Shown: positions 39,393 to 48,966, numbered from the stretch's first letter. The stretch is 64,000 nucleotides of DNA from Actinoplanes auranticolor (GCF_018332655.1 NZ_BOQL01000006.1:124001-188000), one strand, 5' to 3'. The notes: generated by a model from the sequence alone, not told the origin. Numbers and translations are program-made.

Positions 39393-41134
39393 CGGCAGCG
39401 GTCTACCTCGCGCTGGGCATCCGCCGGATCGCCGCGGCCGTGCACCACACCCGCGACCTGGCCGCGGCCGGCCTGCGGGTCACTCTGGTGACGGGGGACC
39501 GGACGGTATCGGCCCAGGCCCCGCTGCCGCCGACGGTCACGGTGCACCGGCTGGACGCGGGGGCCGCCCGGCGGCTGCTGCTGGCCGCCGACGGGCCGTT
39601 GCCCGACGACGGCCTGCTCATCGCCGGTGACCCCGAGGCGCTGGCGGTGGCGTGGTGGATCGGCCGCCGGCGGCCGGGCGTGTCGGTGCGGCTGGAACCT
39701 GCGCCCGAGCCCGGGCGGCGTACCGCGCCGGCCGACCTGGCCGTCGTCACGCCCTGGTATCCCTCACCCGACGATCCCTACGCCGGCGCGTTCGTGCAGG
39801 CCTCGACCGCCGCGGTCCGGCCGCACCACGACCGGGTCGCCATCCTGCACACGCAGAACTGGTACTACTCGCCGGCGGGCGTGGCGGGCAACCGCGTCGG
39901 CGTCGCCGCCGAGCGGCAGGCGGTCCGATCCGGCCGAACGGTCGTGCTGGACACGCCCGAGGGCGAGCTGACCCGCGTGGCGGTGCCCACCGCGGCCGGC
40001 CGCGGCTACCCGGCGTTCGCCGAGGCCCAGGTCCGGGCTCTGCGCGCCGGCCTGCCGACCGGCCGGATCGAGGCGCCCGTGGTGCACGCCCACACCGGCA
40101 TGCTGGGCGGGGTCGTGGCGATGCGGCTGGCCCGCCCGGACGCCCGGATCGTGGTGACCGAGCACGCCACCTTCCTGCCCCAGGTCCTCGCCCAGCCCGG
40201 CGCCCGGGAGCAGTACGCCGAGGTGCTGGAACGCGCCGACGCCATGCTCTGCGTCGGCCGGTACCTGCTCGACCAGCTCGCTGACTACTTCCCCGGGTAC
40301 GCCCACAAGCTGCGCATCGTGCCCAACGCCATCGACTTCGACCGGTTCAAGGTCCGCGCGCGGCCACCCCGGGAGTTGTCGCGCTGGCTCTACGCCGGAC
40401 GGCTGATGGAGCACAAGGGCGTGCTGACCCTGGTGGACGGTTTCGCCCGGGTCGCCGCCGAGGACCCGAAGGTCAGCCTGACCCTGGTCGGGACGGGCCC
40501 GCTCGCCGACACCCTCGACGCCCGGATCGTCGGCCTGGGCCTCACCGGCCGGATCACCCGCCGGCCGGCCGTGCCGCCGGACCGGGTGACCGCGCTGATG
40601 CACGAGCACGACCTGCTCGTGCACGCCAGCCGGCTGGAGACCTTCGGCATGACAGTGGTCGAGGCGGTCGCCACCGGTACGCCCGTACTGGTCGCCCGCA
40701 GCCAGGGCCCGGCCGAGACCCTGGCCGGGATCGAGCACCAGGCCGGTCTGCTGATCGAGCCGGGCGACGATCCGGACGTCATCGCCGACGGCTACCGCGT
40801 CCTGAGCAAGGGACTGGACACTCTGGACCTGCCCCGGGCCCGCGCGACCCTGGAGGCGCGCTACGGCTTCGCCGCGGTGGCGGAGCGGCTCCGCGAGGTC
40901 TACCACTCCGGTACGCCCACTCCCGCCCCGGCGCCGGTGACCGGGGTGCGGCCGGTGGGAAACCGTCATCGGCTGTCCCGGCTCGTACGGTTCACCGTCG
41001 TGACCGTTCCCGACCGGATCCTGTCCGGCGTCCAGCGGGTGATGGCTTGGCTGCCCAGCCCTGCGCCGGAGGCGGTCGTCCGGTACCTGCGGCGGATCCC
41101 GGCGGTCGTCGGCGCCCGGATCCCGCGCCGGTGA
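39389..41134 (+). CDS. GT4 family glycosyltransferase with extra N- and C-terminal regions
   Basis: A 581-residue protein, longer than usual. The first ~115 residues form a small alpha/beta region resembling a second, incomplete GT-B lobe. A canonical GT4 unit follows from about 120 (VVTPWYPSPDDPYAGAFV) to 510: HAHTGMLGGVVAMR, TEHATFLPQV, LYAGRLMEHKGV and HASRLETFGMTVVEAVATG with the E-x7-E donor motif. The last ~60 residues are basic and amphipathic and may bind the membrane. The GTG at 39389 overlaps the previous stop. It is the last gene of the operon; its stop is 1 bp from the convergent GNAT gene. Confidence 0.88.
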   Translation: MTAAVYLALGIRRIAAAVHHTRDLAAAGLRVTLVTGDRTVSAQAPLPPTVTVHRLDAGAARRLLLAADGPLPDDGLLIAGDPEALAVAWWIGRRRPGVSVRLEPAPEPGRRTAPADLAVVTPWYPSPDDPYAGAFVQASTAAVRPHHDRVAILHTQNWYYSPAGVAGNRVGVAAERQAVRSGRTVVLDTPEGELTRVAVPTAAGRGYPAFAEAQVRALRAGLPTGRIEAPVVHAHTGMLGGVVAMRLARPDARIVVTEHATFLPQVLAQPGAREQYAEVLERADAMLCVGRYLLDQLADYFPGYAHKLRIVPNAIDFDRFKVRARPPRELSRWLYAGRLMEHKGVLTLVDGFARVAAEDPKVSLTLVGTGPLADTLDARIVGLGLTGRITRRPAVPPDRVTALMHEHDLLVHASRLETFGMTVVEAVATGTPVLVARSQGPAETLAGIEHQAGLLIEPGDDPDVIADGYRVLSKGLDTLDLPRARATLEARYGFAAVAERLREVYHSGTPTPAPAPVTGVRPVGNRHRLSRLVRFTVVTVPDRILSGVQRVMAWLPSPAPEAVVRYLRRIPAVVGARIPRR

Positions 41135-41135
41135 G

Positions 41136-41669
41136 CTAGACCATTCTCAGGTCGGGCGACTCCGGGCTCACGTACACCCAGAGGTCCAGGACCGGGCCGG
41201 CGTCGAGGGGGATGTGCAGCTCACCGACCCTGTTCCAGCCCTCCGACTCGTAGAGGGCGATCGGCGGCGCCAGCGCCTGGCCGACGTCCAGCACCGCGCG
41301 CTGCCCGAACGCCCGGGCCTGTCCGGCCGCGTGCCGCAGCAGCACCCGGCCCAGGCCGCTCCGGCGCCGGTCCGGCGCGATGAACAGGCGCGACACCAGG
41401 GCCATCGCGTCGGTGGGCAGGCCGGTCGCGTTCCCGGCGACGGTCAGGGTCGGGTCGTCCGGAGGGCAGTGCAGGGCGACGTGCCCGACGATCCGGCCGT
41501 CCTGCTCGGCCACCCACGCGGCCGTCTCGTGCTCGCCGGCGAGGAAACCGGGCACCTCGTGCGGCGCCAGGTGCAGGGGATAGTTGTCCTGCCGGTGCAC
41601 CCGCAGCAGCAGGTCGACGCAGCCGGCGGTGTCCGCCTCGGTCTTCGCTCGGATCAGCACGGCCCGCAT
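41136..41669 (-). CDS. GNAT family N-acetyltransferase
   Basis: A 177-residue acetyltransferase that would transfer acetyl from acetyl-CoA. The fold is visible as LIRAKTEADTAGC, the central strand ETAAWVAEQDGRIVGHVALH, the acetyl-CoA pyrophosphate loop RLFIAPDRRRSGLGRVLLRHA (core RRSGLG), and the C-terminal LYESEGWNRVGE. I used the ATG at 41669; a GTG 12 bases upstream is also possible and neither has a clear ribosome site. The gene is convergent with the glycosyltransferase operon with a 1-bp gap. Substrate is unknown. Confidence 0.88.
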   Translation of the reverse strand: MRAVLIRAKTEADTAGCVDLLLRVHRQDNYPLHLAPHEVPGFLAGEHETAAWVAEQDGRIVGHVALHCPPDDPTLTVAGNATGLPTDAMALVSRLFIAPDRRRSGLGRVLLRHAAGQARAFGQRAVLDVGQALAPPIALYESEGWNRVGELHIPLDAGPVLDLWVYVSPESPDLRMV

Positions 41670-41703
41670 CCTACTGATCACTGCCGGTCGGAACGGGCGG
41701 CCG

Positions 41704-43638
41704 CTACGACCGCGTCGGGGTGGTGCTCAGCACACTGCTGACCCGGCGCAGCAGGTCGTCGGCGGTGAACGGCTTCTCGATGAAGGCGATGTCCGGGTCG
41801 AGGACGTGGGTCGAGCCGAGCAGGCCGTTGCTGTAGCCGGACATGTACAGCACGGGCAGGCCGGTGTGCCGGGCCTCCAGCAGCTCCGCGAGGCGCGGAC
41901 CGGACATCCCCGGCATGATCACGTCGGTCAGCAGCAGGTCACAGCCCTGCCCGCGGTCCAGCTCCAGTGCCTGCGGCCCGGACGCGGCCGACAGCACCCG
42001 GTAGCCGCCCTGGCTCAGGATGCGGGCGATGATCCGGCCGAGCGCCGGTTCGTCCTCGACGACCAGCACGGTCTCCTCGTGCCCGTGCGGCACCGCCGCC
42101 TCGACAGCCCGGGTCGCCGCCACGTCCTGCGCGGTCTCCACCAGCGGGAGATACACCCGGAAAGTGGTACCGACCCCCGGCTCGGAGTACACGTTGATGC
42201 TCCCGCCGGCCTCGGCCACGATGCCGTAGACGGTGGACAGCCCCAGGCCGGTGCCCTGACCGCGCGGCTTGGTGGTGTAGAACGGCTCGAAGATGTGCGC
42301 GGCGACCGCCGGGTCGATGCCCTCGCCGGTGTCGCTGACCAGCAGCCGGGCGTAGGTGCCGGGCGCGAGCTCGGGACGCATGTCGATCTGGTGCTCGTCC
42401 AGGCGGGCCCGGTTGGCCTCGATCACCAGGGTGCCGCCCTCGGGCATCGCGTCGCGGGCGTTGAGCGCGAGGTTCAGCAGGACCTGCTGGATCTGTCCCG
42501 CGTCGGCATGCACCGTCAGCGGCGCCGGGGCGGGCACGGTCCGCAGGTCGATGTTCTCGCCGATGGTGCGGTGCAGCATCGCCCCGACCTCGTCGACGGC
42601 GGCGTTCAGGTCGACGTCCTGCGGCTGGATGGTGTCGCCGCGGGTGAAGACCAGCAGCTGGTGGGTGAGGCTGATGGCCCGGTCGGCGGCGGTCCGGACG
42701 TGCTCCAGGTCGGCCCGGACGGCGGGATCTGCCGACTGCTCGGCCGCGAAGTCGGTGTAGTTGACGATGATCGCCAGGATGTTGTTGAAGTCGTGGGCGA
42801 CCCCGCCGGCCAGCTGGCCCAGGCTCTCCATCCGCTCGGCCTGGTGCGTGCGATCCTCGACCTGGCGGCGCCGCTCGGCCGCCTGCTTGGCGGCGGCGAT
42901 GTCGCGGGCCACCACGGACAGCCCGGTCACGGCGCCGTCGCGGCCCAGGATGGGCGCCACGCTGACTCCGATCTCGATCGGGGAGCCGTCCTTGTGCACC
43001 CGGGTGGCCTCGTAGTGCAGGTTGCGCTCACCCGTGGCGATCCGGGCCAGCACGTCGGACTGCTCGTCGAGCCCGGCCCCGTCGGCCAGCATCGCGGCGG
43101 GGTGCCCGATCATCTCGGCCGAGGTGTAGCCGAAGAGACGTTCCGCGCCGCCGTTCCAAGCGGTGACCGTGCCGGTCGGCGTGGTGCCGATGACCGCGTC
43201 GTCACTGTGCTCGACCACGGCAGCGAGGGTGGCCCGGTGGCTCTCGGCCAGGTCCTGAGCCGCCTGCTCACGGGCCCCGGCCCCGTCCAGGTGCTGCTGG
43301 TCGGCGGGAGCGACGTAGATCGCGCCCCGGCGCAGCAGAACGCCGTACCCGCGCCGTAACGTCCAGTAGTAGACGCCGACGGCGGCCGTGATCAGATCCC
43401 AGGACGCGGTGGCCCAGGAGCTCGTCGTCATCCCCGGGTGAGCCTGCCCGGAGACGAGCGACTGGTACGTCATGGCCGCGTGGAAACCGTGCCCGACCGA
43501 GCAACTGAAGAAGATCAGCGCGGTGGCGGTGGCCAATCGGTTGGTGCGCAGCTGCCCGGCGCGGATCACCGGTACGGCGATCGCGACGCTGATCGCCGCG
43601 TACGCCACCGTGATGACGGTGTTGCCCAGGAGATACAT
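41704..43638 (-). CDS. Hybrid PAS sensor histidine kinase with C-terminal receiver
   Basis: A 644-residue hybrid kinase: two or three N-terminal membrane helices (~1-95), a PAS domain (~125-245; YTSAEMIGHP), HisKA with the His in GGVAHDFNNILA, an ATPase domain (NLALNARDAMPEGG, DTGEGIDP, GTGLGLSTVYG) and a receiver domain (~505-625) with the phosphoacceptor Asp in LLLTDVIMPGMSG and Lys in FIEKPF. The HDFNN box with a fused receiver is the classical single-protein phosphorelay layout. I took the ATG at 43638; a GTG at 43650 is in frame. It lies downstream of another kinase on the same strand, 68 bp away. Confidence 0.88.
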   Translation of the reverse strand: MYLLGNTVITVAYAAISVAIAVPVIRAGQLRTNRLATATALIFFSCSVGHGFHAAMTYQSLVSGQAHPGMTTSSWATASWDLITAAVGVYYWTLRRGYGVLLRRGAIYVAPADQQHLDGAGAREQAAQDLAESHRATLAAVVEHSDDAVIGTTPTGTVTAWNGGAERLFGYTSAEMIGHPAAMLADGAGLDEQSDVLARIATGERNLHYEATRVHKDGSPIEIGVSVAPILGRDGAVTGLSVVARDIAAAKQAAERRRQVEDRTHQAERMESLGQLAGGVAHDFNNILAIIVNYTDFAAEQSADPAVRADLEHVRTAADRAISLTHQLLVFTRGDTIQPQDVDLNAAVDEVGAMLHRTIGENIDLRTVPAPAPLTVHADAGQIQQVLLNLALNARDAMPEGGTLVIEANRARLDEHQIDMRPELAPGTYARLLVSDTGEGIDPAVAAHIFEPFYTTKPRGQGTGLGLSTVYGIVAEAGGSINVYSEPGVGTTFRVYLPLVETAQDVAATRAVEAAVPHGHEETVLVVEDEPALGRIIARILSQGGYRVLSAASGPQALELDRGQGCDLLLTDVIMPGMSGPRLAELLEARHTGLPVLYMSGYSNGLLGSTHVLDPDIAFIEKPFTADDLLRRVSSVLSTTPTRS

Positions 43639-43706
43639 CTGGTCCGGCACACCCGTCTGTTCGGACCGGAAGTTGCGGTGCTTAGCCCCCTGGCGTTTCT
43701 CCGTGG

Positions 43707-45554
43707 TCAGGCAGCGCCGGCCCGTTCCGCTGTGACCGTGCTGTCCGCCGCCGGGGGCACCGCCGGCACGGTGAACCAGAACCGGCTGCCGCCGCCCGGA
43801 TTCTCCGCGACCCCGACCGTGCCGCCGTGGCGTTCGATGATCCGGTGCACGATGGCCAGGCCCAGCCCGGTCCCGTGGTAATGCTGGCTGCCGTCCGCCC
43901 GGATGAACGGGTCGAAGACACTCGCGCGCTGCGCCGCCGGGATGCCGATGCCCCGGTCGGCGACCTCGATGCACCAGCCGCCCGCGTCCTGCGGCGTGCC
44001 GGCGATCTCGATGCACGGCTGCTGCCCGGCGGGCGTGTACTTCAGGGCGTTGCCGACGAGGTTGTCGACGACCTGGCGCAGCAGGACGGGATCCCCGTCG
44101 ACGCTGGGCAGGGGCCCGACGACGATCGCGGACTGCTGAGCGCCGGTGCCGCCCACCCGGTCGCGGATCACGTCGGCCACCAGCCGGTTCAGGTCGACCT
44201 CGGTACGCCGCAGCGTCTGGTTCTCGGCGGTGGCGTAGTTCAGCAGGTCGTCGATCAGCGACTGCATGCGCTGGGCGCCGCCGTACAGGCGCTCCAGGAA
44301 GTCGCGGTGTTCCGGGTCGAGCCGGGGCGCGGCCTCCTCGCGCAGGAAGTCGGCGTAGCCGGTGATCCGGGCGAGCGGGCTGCGCAGGTCGTGGGCGACC
44401 ACCCCGGCGAATCCGACCAGCTCCTCCTCGCGCCGGCGCAGCTGCTGCTCGACTGCTTCGCGGCGGTCGATGTCGTCGCGCAGCGCGGCGGTGGCCGCGT
44501 CGACCCGCTGCAGCGCCCGGTCGCGGGAGCTGACCACCGTGCCGGTCAGCGCGGCGAGCAGGGCGGTGATCAGCGAGCCGATCACGGCCGCGGCCACGTC
44601 CAGGTGCAGCTGGGTCCCGGCCAGGACCAGCTCGGTGGGCGCGACGGTGACCCGCCAGGTCCGCTGCGGTACGGGGATCGGCTCGCTCCGGGCGGCCCGG
44701 CTCGCGTCGATCTCCGCGGTCGGCAGCCGTTGCCCGACCGGGGTGGCCACGCCGGTGGACGTGTCCGAGAGCGTGACGGCGACCGCCTCCCCGGCGATGC
44801 GGCTGATCGCGTCGTGCAGGAAGTCGCCACCCCGCAGCGCCATCACCATCCAGCCGCGGAACTGCCCGGCGTCGTTCGCCGAAGGGGAGGTGGAGTAGAC
44901 CGGCGCGGCCAGCAGGAAGCCCTGTTGCTGCGCCTCCTGGGGCACGGTCGCGTCCTGCAACAGGCGGTAGCCGGCGCTGATCGCGACCTGATGCCCCTCG
45001 CGCGCCTGGCCGAGCGCCGCGGCGGCCTCGGGTACCGCCGCGAGGTCGCGGCCGGCGACCGTGCCGGGGCCGTCGATGGCGCGGCTGAGCACCACGAACA
45101 GGTGCTCGGAGGCGGGCCCCGCCGCGGGTTGCAACCGCAGCTCAGGGCTGCCGGCGCGGCGCCACGCGGCCTGCACCCGAGGGATCTCGGCGCCGGTGGC
45201 CGGCACGACCAGGGCAATTCCGGTGGCACCGGGCAGGCGCTGCCGGTCCGTCGCGGCGGTGATCGCCTCGAACTCCGGCCGGGAGAGCCGGCCCTGGGCG
45301 CCGACCGCGGCGGCGAAGTCGAGCAGGGAGGTGGAGTAGCGCCGCATCTCGGCGGTCAGGGTCCGCGCGACCATCGTGGTCCGTTGCTCGAGGGCCTGGT
45401 CGAGCCGGTCCTCGGCGGCCCGCCGCAACGCACCGACGGCCAGCACGGTGCCGATCATGCCCAGAGTCACCACGAGGACGACGATCCGCGACCGACGACC
45501 CCGGGGGCGGGGTGCACCGCCGGCCGGGGCTTCCACCGTCGGCGCGGGTTTCAC
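43707..45554 (-). CDS. Sensor histidine kinase with CHASE-like extracellular domain
   Basis: A 615-residue kinase with one transmembrane helix near 24-45, a large extracytoplasmic sensor (~50-305) resembling CHASE domains (TLTAEMRRYSTSLLDFAAAV, LPGATGIALVVP), a second helix near 325-345, HisKA with the His in GVVAHDLRSPLARI, and an ATPase domain (NLVGNALKYTP, DRGIGIP, GTGLGLAIVHR). CHASE sensors bind small extracellular ligands. The GTG at 45554 was chosen so that the coding region does not include the TetR operator at 45620; a start nearer 45620 is in frame. The hybrid kinase follows on the same strand. Confidence 0.87.
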   Translation of the reverse strand: MKPAPTVEAPAGGAPRPRGRRSRIVVLVVTLGMIGTVLAVGALRRAAEDRLDQALEQRTTMVARTLTAEMRRYSTSLLDFAAAVGAQGRLSRPEFEAITAATDRQRLPGATGIALVVPATGAEIPRVQAAWRRAGSPELRLQPAAGPASEHLFVVLSRAIDGPGTVAGRDLAAVPEAAAALGQAREGHQVAISAGYRLLQDATVPQEAQQQGFLLAAPVYSTSPSANDAGQFRGWMVMALRGGDFLHDAISRIAGEAVAVTLSDTSTGVATPVGQRLPTAEIDASRAARSEPIPVPQRTWRVTVAPTELVLAGTQLHLDVAAAVIGSLITALLAALTGTVVSSRDRALQRVDAATAALRDDIDRREAVEQQLRRREEELVGFAGVVAHDLRSPLARITGYADFLREEAAPRLDPEHRDFLERLYGGAQRMQSLIDDLLNYATAENQTLRRTEVDLNRLVADVIRDRVGGTGAQQSAIVVGPLPSVDGDPVLLRQVVDNLVGNALKYTPAGQQPCIEIAGTPQDAGGWCIEVADRGIGIPAAQRASVFDPFIRADGSQHYHGTGLGLAIVHRIIERHGGTVGVAENPGGGSRFWFTVPAVPPAADSTVTAERAGAA

Positions 45555-45619
45555 CCGGCTCAGGCTACGCCGCCGGCCGGCCGGGCAAGGGCGATCCGGG
45601 CAGATCGACGTCCTGTGCA

Positions 45620-45641
45620 CTTTACCTTCCGGAAGGTAAAG
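45620..45641. promoter_or_regulatory. Perfect 22-bp palindromic operator with overlapping -10
   Basis: CTTTACCTTCC followed directly by GGAAGGTAAAG is a perfect 22-bp palindrome. Its last bases form the -10 TAAAGT (45637-45642), which lies 7 bases before the ATG of the TetR gene, indicating a leaderless, autorepressed transcript. Confidence 0.85.
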
Positions 45642-45649
45642 TATGGCGC

Positions 45650-46198
45650 ATGAGACCGAGTCAGCGGACCGCCCTGCTGGACGCGTCCCTGCGGCTGATG
45701 CGGGGGGCGGACGGTGCCGACATCACCCTCGACGCCGTCGCCCGGGAGGCCGGGGTCACCAAGCCCGGCCTGATGTACCACTTCCCGAACCGGGAGGCGC
45801 TGATGCTGGCCATCGTCGACCACGCCGCTGCCAGCCTGGAGGACGCGATGGCCCGGGTCATCGGCGGGCCACTGGCGGAGGCGACGCCGGCCGAACGCAT
45901 CCGCGCCTACGCCGCGGTCGCTGCCCGGGGCGCGGACTGCCGCGCGGAGTACGCCATCTACACCGAGGCCGCGTACCGTCCGGGCCTGTCCGGGCCCTGG
46001 CTGGAGCGGATGGCCCGCTGGTTCGAGCTGCCGGCCGGGCTCGACGGCCGTACCCGGGCGGCCCTGACCGTCGCCCGGCTCGCCGCCGACGGTCTCTGGG
46101 CCGCCGAGGCCACCGGGGTCTTCCCGCCCCGCCCCGAGGACCGCGACGCGGTGGTGGCGTTGATCGTCTCCCTCACGACGGAAGGCGCGGACCGATGA
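45650..46198 (+). CDS. TetR family repressor of an SMR efflux pump
   Basis: A 182-residue TetR regulator: helix-turn-helix at ~10-55 (ITLDAVAREAGVTKPGLMYHFPNREAL, core GVTKPGLMYHF), then a helical ligand-binding domain. The ATG at 45650 lies 7 bases after TAAAGT and has no ribosome site, so it is probably leaderless. The following transporter gene starts inside its stop codon (ATGA). Together with the palindrome at 45620-45641 this is a standard drug-responsive repressor/efflux pair: ligand binding would release the repressor and induce both genes. Confidence 0.92.
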   Translation: MRPSQRTALLDASLRLMRGADGADITLDAVAREAGVTKPGLMYHFPNREALMLAIVDHAAASLEDAMARVIGGPLAEATPAERIRAYAAVAARGADCRAEYAIYTEAAYRPGLSGPWLERMARWFELPAGLDGRTRAALTVARLAADGLWAAEATGVFPPRPEDRDAVVALIVSLTTEGADR

Positions 46199-46515
46199 AG
46201 AAGTGGCTCGTGCTCGCTGCGGCGATCGGCAGCGAGGTCGCGGCGACCCTGGCGCTCAAGGCCGCCCTCGGCCATCCCGCCTGGTACGTGCTCGTGGTCG
46301 CCGGATACGTCGCCGCGTTCGTGTTCCTGGCCGCCTGCCTGGGCCTGAAGATCGGTGTCGCGTACGGCGTCTGGGCCGCCTCCGGCGTGGCGCTGACCGC
46401 CGTGCTGGCCCGCCTGATCCCCCACGAACCCCTGACCCGCACCATGGGCGCCGGCATCCTGCTGATCTCCGCCGGGGTCCTGCTCGTCGAGCTCGGCGCC
46501 CAGGCGGCCCACTGA
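46195..46515 (+). CDS. Small multidrug resistance (SMR) family efflux transporter
   Basis: A 106-residue protein with four transmembrane helices, the standard EmrE-like length. The essential membrane Glu occurs in helix 1 (IGSEVAATLALKAA, Glu14), the residue that couples proton uptake to export of cationic drugs or guanidinium. GLKIGVAYGVWAASGVA in helix 3 matches the family's conserved G-x-AYA-VW region. It is translationally coupled to the TetR gene and ends 12 bp from the convergent chemoreceptor. SMR proteins work as antiparallel dimers; some family members need a paired subunit, none of which is adjacent. Confidence 0.93.
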   Translation: MKKWLVLAAAIGSEVAATLALKAALGHPAWYVLVVAGYVAAFVFLAACLGLKIGVAYGVWAASGVALTAVLARLIPHEPLTRTMGAGILLISAGVLLVELGAQAAH

Positions 46516-46527
46516 CCGCCGCGGTCG

Positions 46528-48147
46528 TCAGTAGCGGAAGGTGGCGACCAGCCGGTTCAGCGTCGTCGCCGCGTCGACCAGGGTCCGCGCGGTCGTCTGC
46601 GTCGTCTGGGCGCCCGCGCTGGCCTGCTCGGCTGCCTGCGCCACACCGACGATGTTGGTGGCGATCTCGCCGGCGCCCACCGCGGTCTCACCGACGTTGC
46701 GGGACATCTCCTGGGTCGTCGCGGTCTGCTCCTCGATGGCCGAGGCAATGGTCAGCTGGGTGTCGTTGATCTCGGTCACCACCTGGGAGATCCGGGCGAT
46801 GACGGAGGCCGCGGCGCCGGAGCCCTGGTTGATCGCCTCGACCTTGCGGGCGATCTCCTCAGTGGCCGAGGCGGTCTGCTGGGCCAGCTCCTTGACCTCC
46901 CCGGCGACTACGGCGAAGCCCTTGCCGACCTCGCCGGCCCGGGCGGCCTCGATAGTGGCGTTCAGGGCGAGCAGGTTGGTCTGCGCGGCGATGTCGGTGA
47001 TCAGCTTGACCACGGTCTGGATCTCGGCCGACGAGGCGCCGAGGCGGGTGACGGTCTCGTCGGCCTCCCGGGTGGCCTGGACGCCGCCGCGCGCGATGTC
47101 GCTGGCGCGGGAGGCACTGCGCGAGATCTCGGCGATGGAGGCGTTCATCTCCTCGGCCGAGGCCGCCAGCGTCGAGACGATGGCGGACACCTCCTCGGCG
47201 CTGGCGCTGACCACCCCGGCCTGCGCGCTGGTCTCCTCCGCGCCCCCGGCGAGCTGGGTGCTGACCGTGCTCAGCTCGTCGGCCGCGTCGGACACCTGGC
47301 GCGCCCCGGCCGCGACGGCGGTGACCAGCTCCTGCATCCGGTCGGCGAAGCGGTTGAAGCCGCCCGCCGCCTCGGCGATCTCGTCACGGCCGTCGTCCTG
47401 GATCCGCTGGGTCAGGTCGCCGTCGCCGTCCGCGATCTCGGCGAGCCGGTGGTTGAGGGTGCCCAGCGGACGGATGATCGACCGGATCAGCACGAACGCG
47501 AGCGCGGCGCCGAGCAGGACGGTGAGCGCGCCGGACGAGACCATGACCACCGAGGAGCGGTCCGCGGCGGCGGAGGCGTCGGTCATCGCGGCAGCGGACC
47601 GGGCGTCGATCGAGGAGGTGAGCGAGTCCACGCTCGCGGCGATCTGGTTGAAGATCTTGATCTCGTCGACGGCCACCAGCTGGTTGGCCCGGGCGACCTG
47701 CGTCGCGGCCCCGCTGCGGTACGCCTCGACGATCGTGCCGTCCAGCGTGGAGAACTCGTCGAAGTGCTGCGTGATCCGGTCGATCAGCTCCGACTCCGCG
47801 GCGGTGATGCGCGCGCCGCGCAGCGCCTGCAGCTCCTGACGGAACGCGGCGGCCGAGGCGAGGAACGCGGCCCGGGCCTCGGCGGTGTCGGCGGCGGCAC
47901 CCTCGACGCCCCGGACGATGTCGAACGCGTACGCGGTCTGCCAGCCGTTGAAGTCGGCCGAACGGAACTTGACCTGCTTGGCGAGCTGGTTGGCCGTCGA
48001 GTAGTCGGCGAGCGTGGCGGTGGCGCGCGACTGGTCGGCGATGGCCGACAGGCCGATGGCCACCACCGCGCTCAGCAGTGCCAGCAGCACCACCATCGCG
48101 CCGACCAGCCGGCTACTGATCCGTACGCTACGCAGCCCGACCCTCAT
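46528..48147 (-). CDS. Methyl-accepting chemotaxis protein
   Basis: A 539-residue chemoreceptor: transmembrane helix ~10-32, a four-helix periplasmic-type sensor (~35-185), a second helix ~195-218, a HAMP domain (~218-272), and the coiled-coil signalling domain with the highly conserved tip around [20 protein letters not shown] (core [14 protein letters not shown]) and [19 protein letters not shown] precedes the ATG. No cheA/cheW genes are near; a CheB-like gene lies at 32912-33928. It is convergent with the SMR gene. In a non-flagellated or zoosporic actinomycete it could steer motile spores, as in Actinoplanes (inference). Confidence 0.93.
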   Translation of the reverse strand: MRVGLRSVRISSRLVGAMVVLLALLSAVVAIGLSAIADQSRATATLADYSTANQLAKQVKFRSADFNGWQTAYAFDIVRGVEGAAADTAEARAAFLASAAAFRQELQALRGARITAAESELIDRITQHFDEFSTLDGTIVEAYRSGAATQVARANQLVAVDEIKIFNQIAASVDSLTSSIDARSAAAMTDASAAADRSSVVMVSSGALTVLLGAALAFVLIRSIIRPLGTLNHRLAEIADGDGDLTQRIQDDGRDEIAEAAGGFNRFADRMQELVTAVAAGARQVSDAADELSTVSTQLAGGAEETSAQAGVVSASAEEVSAIVSTLAASAEEMNASIAEISRSASRASDIARGGVQATREADETVTRLGASSAEIQTVVKLITDIAAQTNLLALNATIEAARAGEVGKGFAVVAGEVKELAQQTASATEEIARKVEAINQGSGAAASVIARISQVVTEINDTQLTIASAIEEQTATTQEMSRNVGETAVGAGEIATNIVGVAQAAEQASAGAQTTQTTARTLVDAATTLNRLVATFRY

Positions 48148-48269
48148 GTGTCCCTCGCCCCGTTCGTTCTCCCCAGATCATGATCGGTCGCCGCGCCCCT
48201 TTCCTGAGGAGTCGCCAGGAGTCAAGTCTCCGCGGCGCCCGCGGGGCGGCGTGGGGCCGGCCGCGGCTG

Positions 48270-48275
48270 TACCGT
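48270..48275 (+). promoter_or_regulatory. Putative leaderless -10 element for the DUF4190 gene
   Basis: TACCGT ends 7 bases before the GTG at 48283, with no ribosome-binding site, supporting this start over an in-frame GTG at 48274. Confidence 0.45.
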
Positions 48276-48282
48276 GCCCGCT

Positions 48283-48966
48283 GTGGATCACCAGCCCCCG
48301 CCCGGCCCGCGGTACCCGGCCTACACCCCGCCACCTCCGCCGGGGCCGGCCTGGAACGGCAAGACCAACGGCTTCTCCATCGCCAGCCTGGCCCTGGCCC
48401 TGCTGGGCTGCGCGGGACTGCCCAGCGTCATCTTCGGCGTCATCGGCCTGCGGCAGAGCAAGCGCAACGGCGACCGGCGCGGCCGCTTCTACGCGATCGC
48501 GGCGCTGGTCATCTGCGGCTGCTGGGTGCTCGCCATCGGGGTCGTGGTCGGGGTGGCCGTGGCCCGCGACGCCGCCGACGGCCCGGACCGCGACGCGACC
48601 GGGGCGATCAACGGTGCACGCTCGATCAAGGTGACCGACCTGCGGGCGGGCGACTGTCTCCAGGACGTCCGCTCGCAGACCGGCAGCCATGTGGACGTGG
48701 TGCCCTGTGCGACCTCGCACTACAGCGAGGTCTTCGCCGTGTTCCCGCTGCCGCCGGGGGAGTGGCCGGGCGACGCGCGGGTCAAGGGCACTGCCCAGGC
48801 CGGTTGCGACGACCGCTTCGCCGCGTACGCCGGGGTGGAGCTGGACGAGGACTCGTGGACGGTGCTCGCCGTGCCGCCGGAGGAGCTGGGCTGGCCGTCG
48901 GAGCGTGACGCCCTGTGCGTCGCCCACCACCTGCGGGTGCCGAAGACCGGATCGCTACGCCGCTGA
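48283..48966 (+). CDS. DUF4190 / septum-formation-family membrane protein
   Basis: A 227-residue protein: a Pro-rich N-terminus, a DUF4190 module with two transmembrane helices (~25-50 and 65-90, with GVIGLRQSKRNG between them), then an extracellular domain (~115-215) with the Cys pattern AGDCLQD, VPCATSHYSEVF, AGCDDRF and ALCVAHH. The GDC...VPC...H.SEV pattern is that of the septum formation family (PF13845) common in actinobacteria. Two disulfides are likely. Its stop lies inside the hairpin at 48961-48994. Function is not established. Confidence 0.83.
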   Translation: MDHQPPPGPRYPAYTPPPPPGPAWNGKTNGFSIASLALALLGCAGLPSVIFGVIGLRQSKRNGDRRGRFYAIAALVICGCWVLAIGVVVGVAVARDAADGPDRDATGAINGARSIKVTDLRAGDCLQDVRSQTGSHVDVVPCATSHYSEVFAVFPLPPGEWPGDARVKGTAQAGCDDRFAAYAGVELDEDSWTVLAVPPEELGWPSERDALCVAHHLRVPKTGSLRR

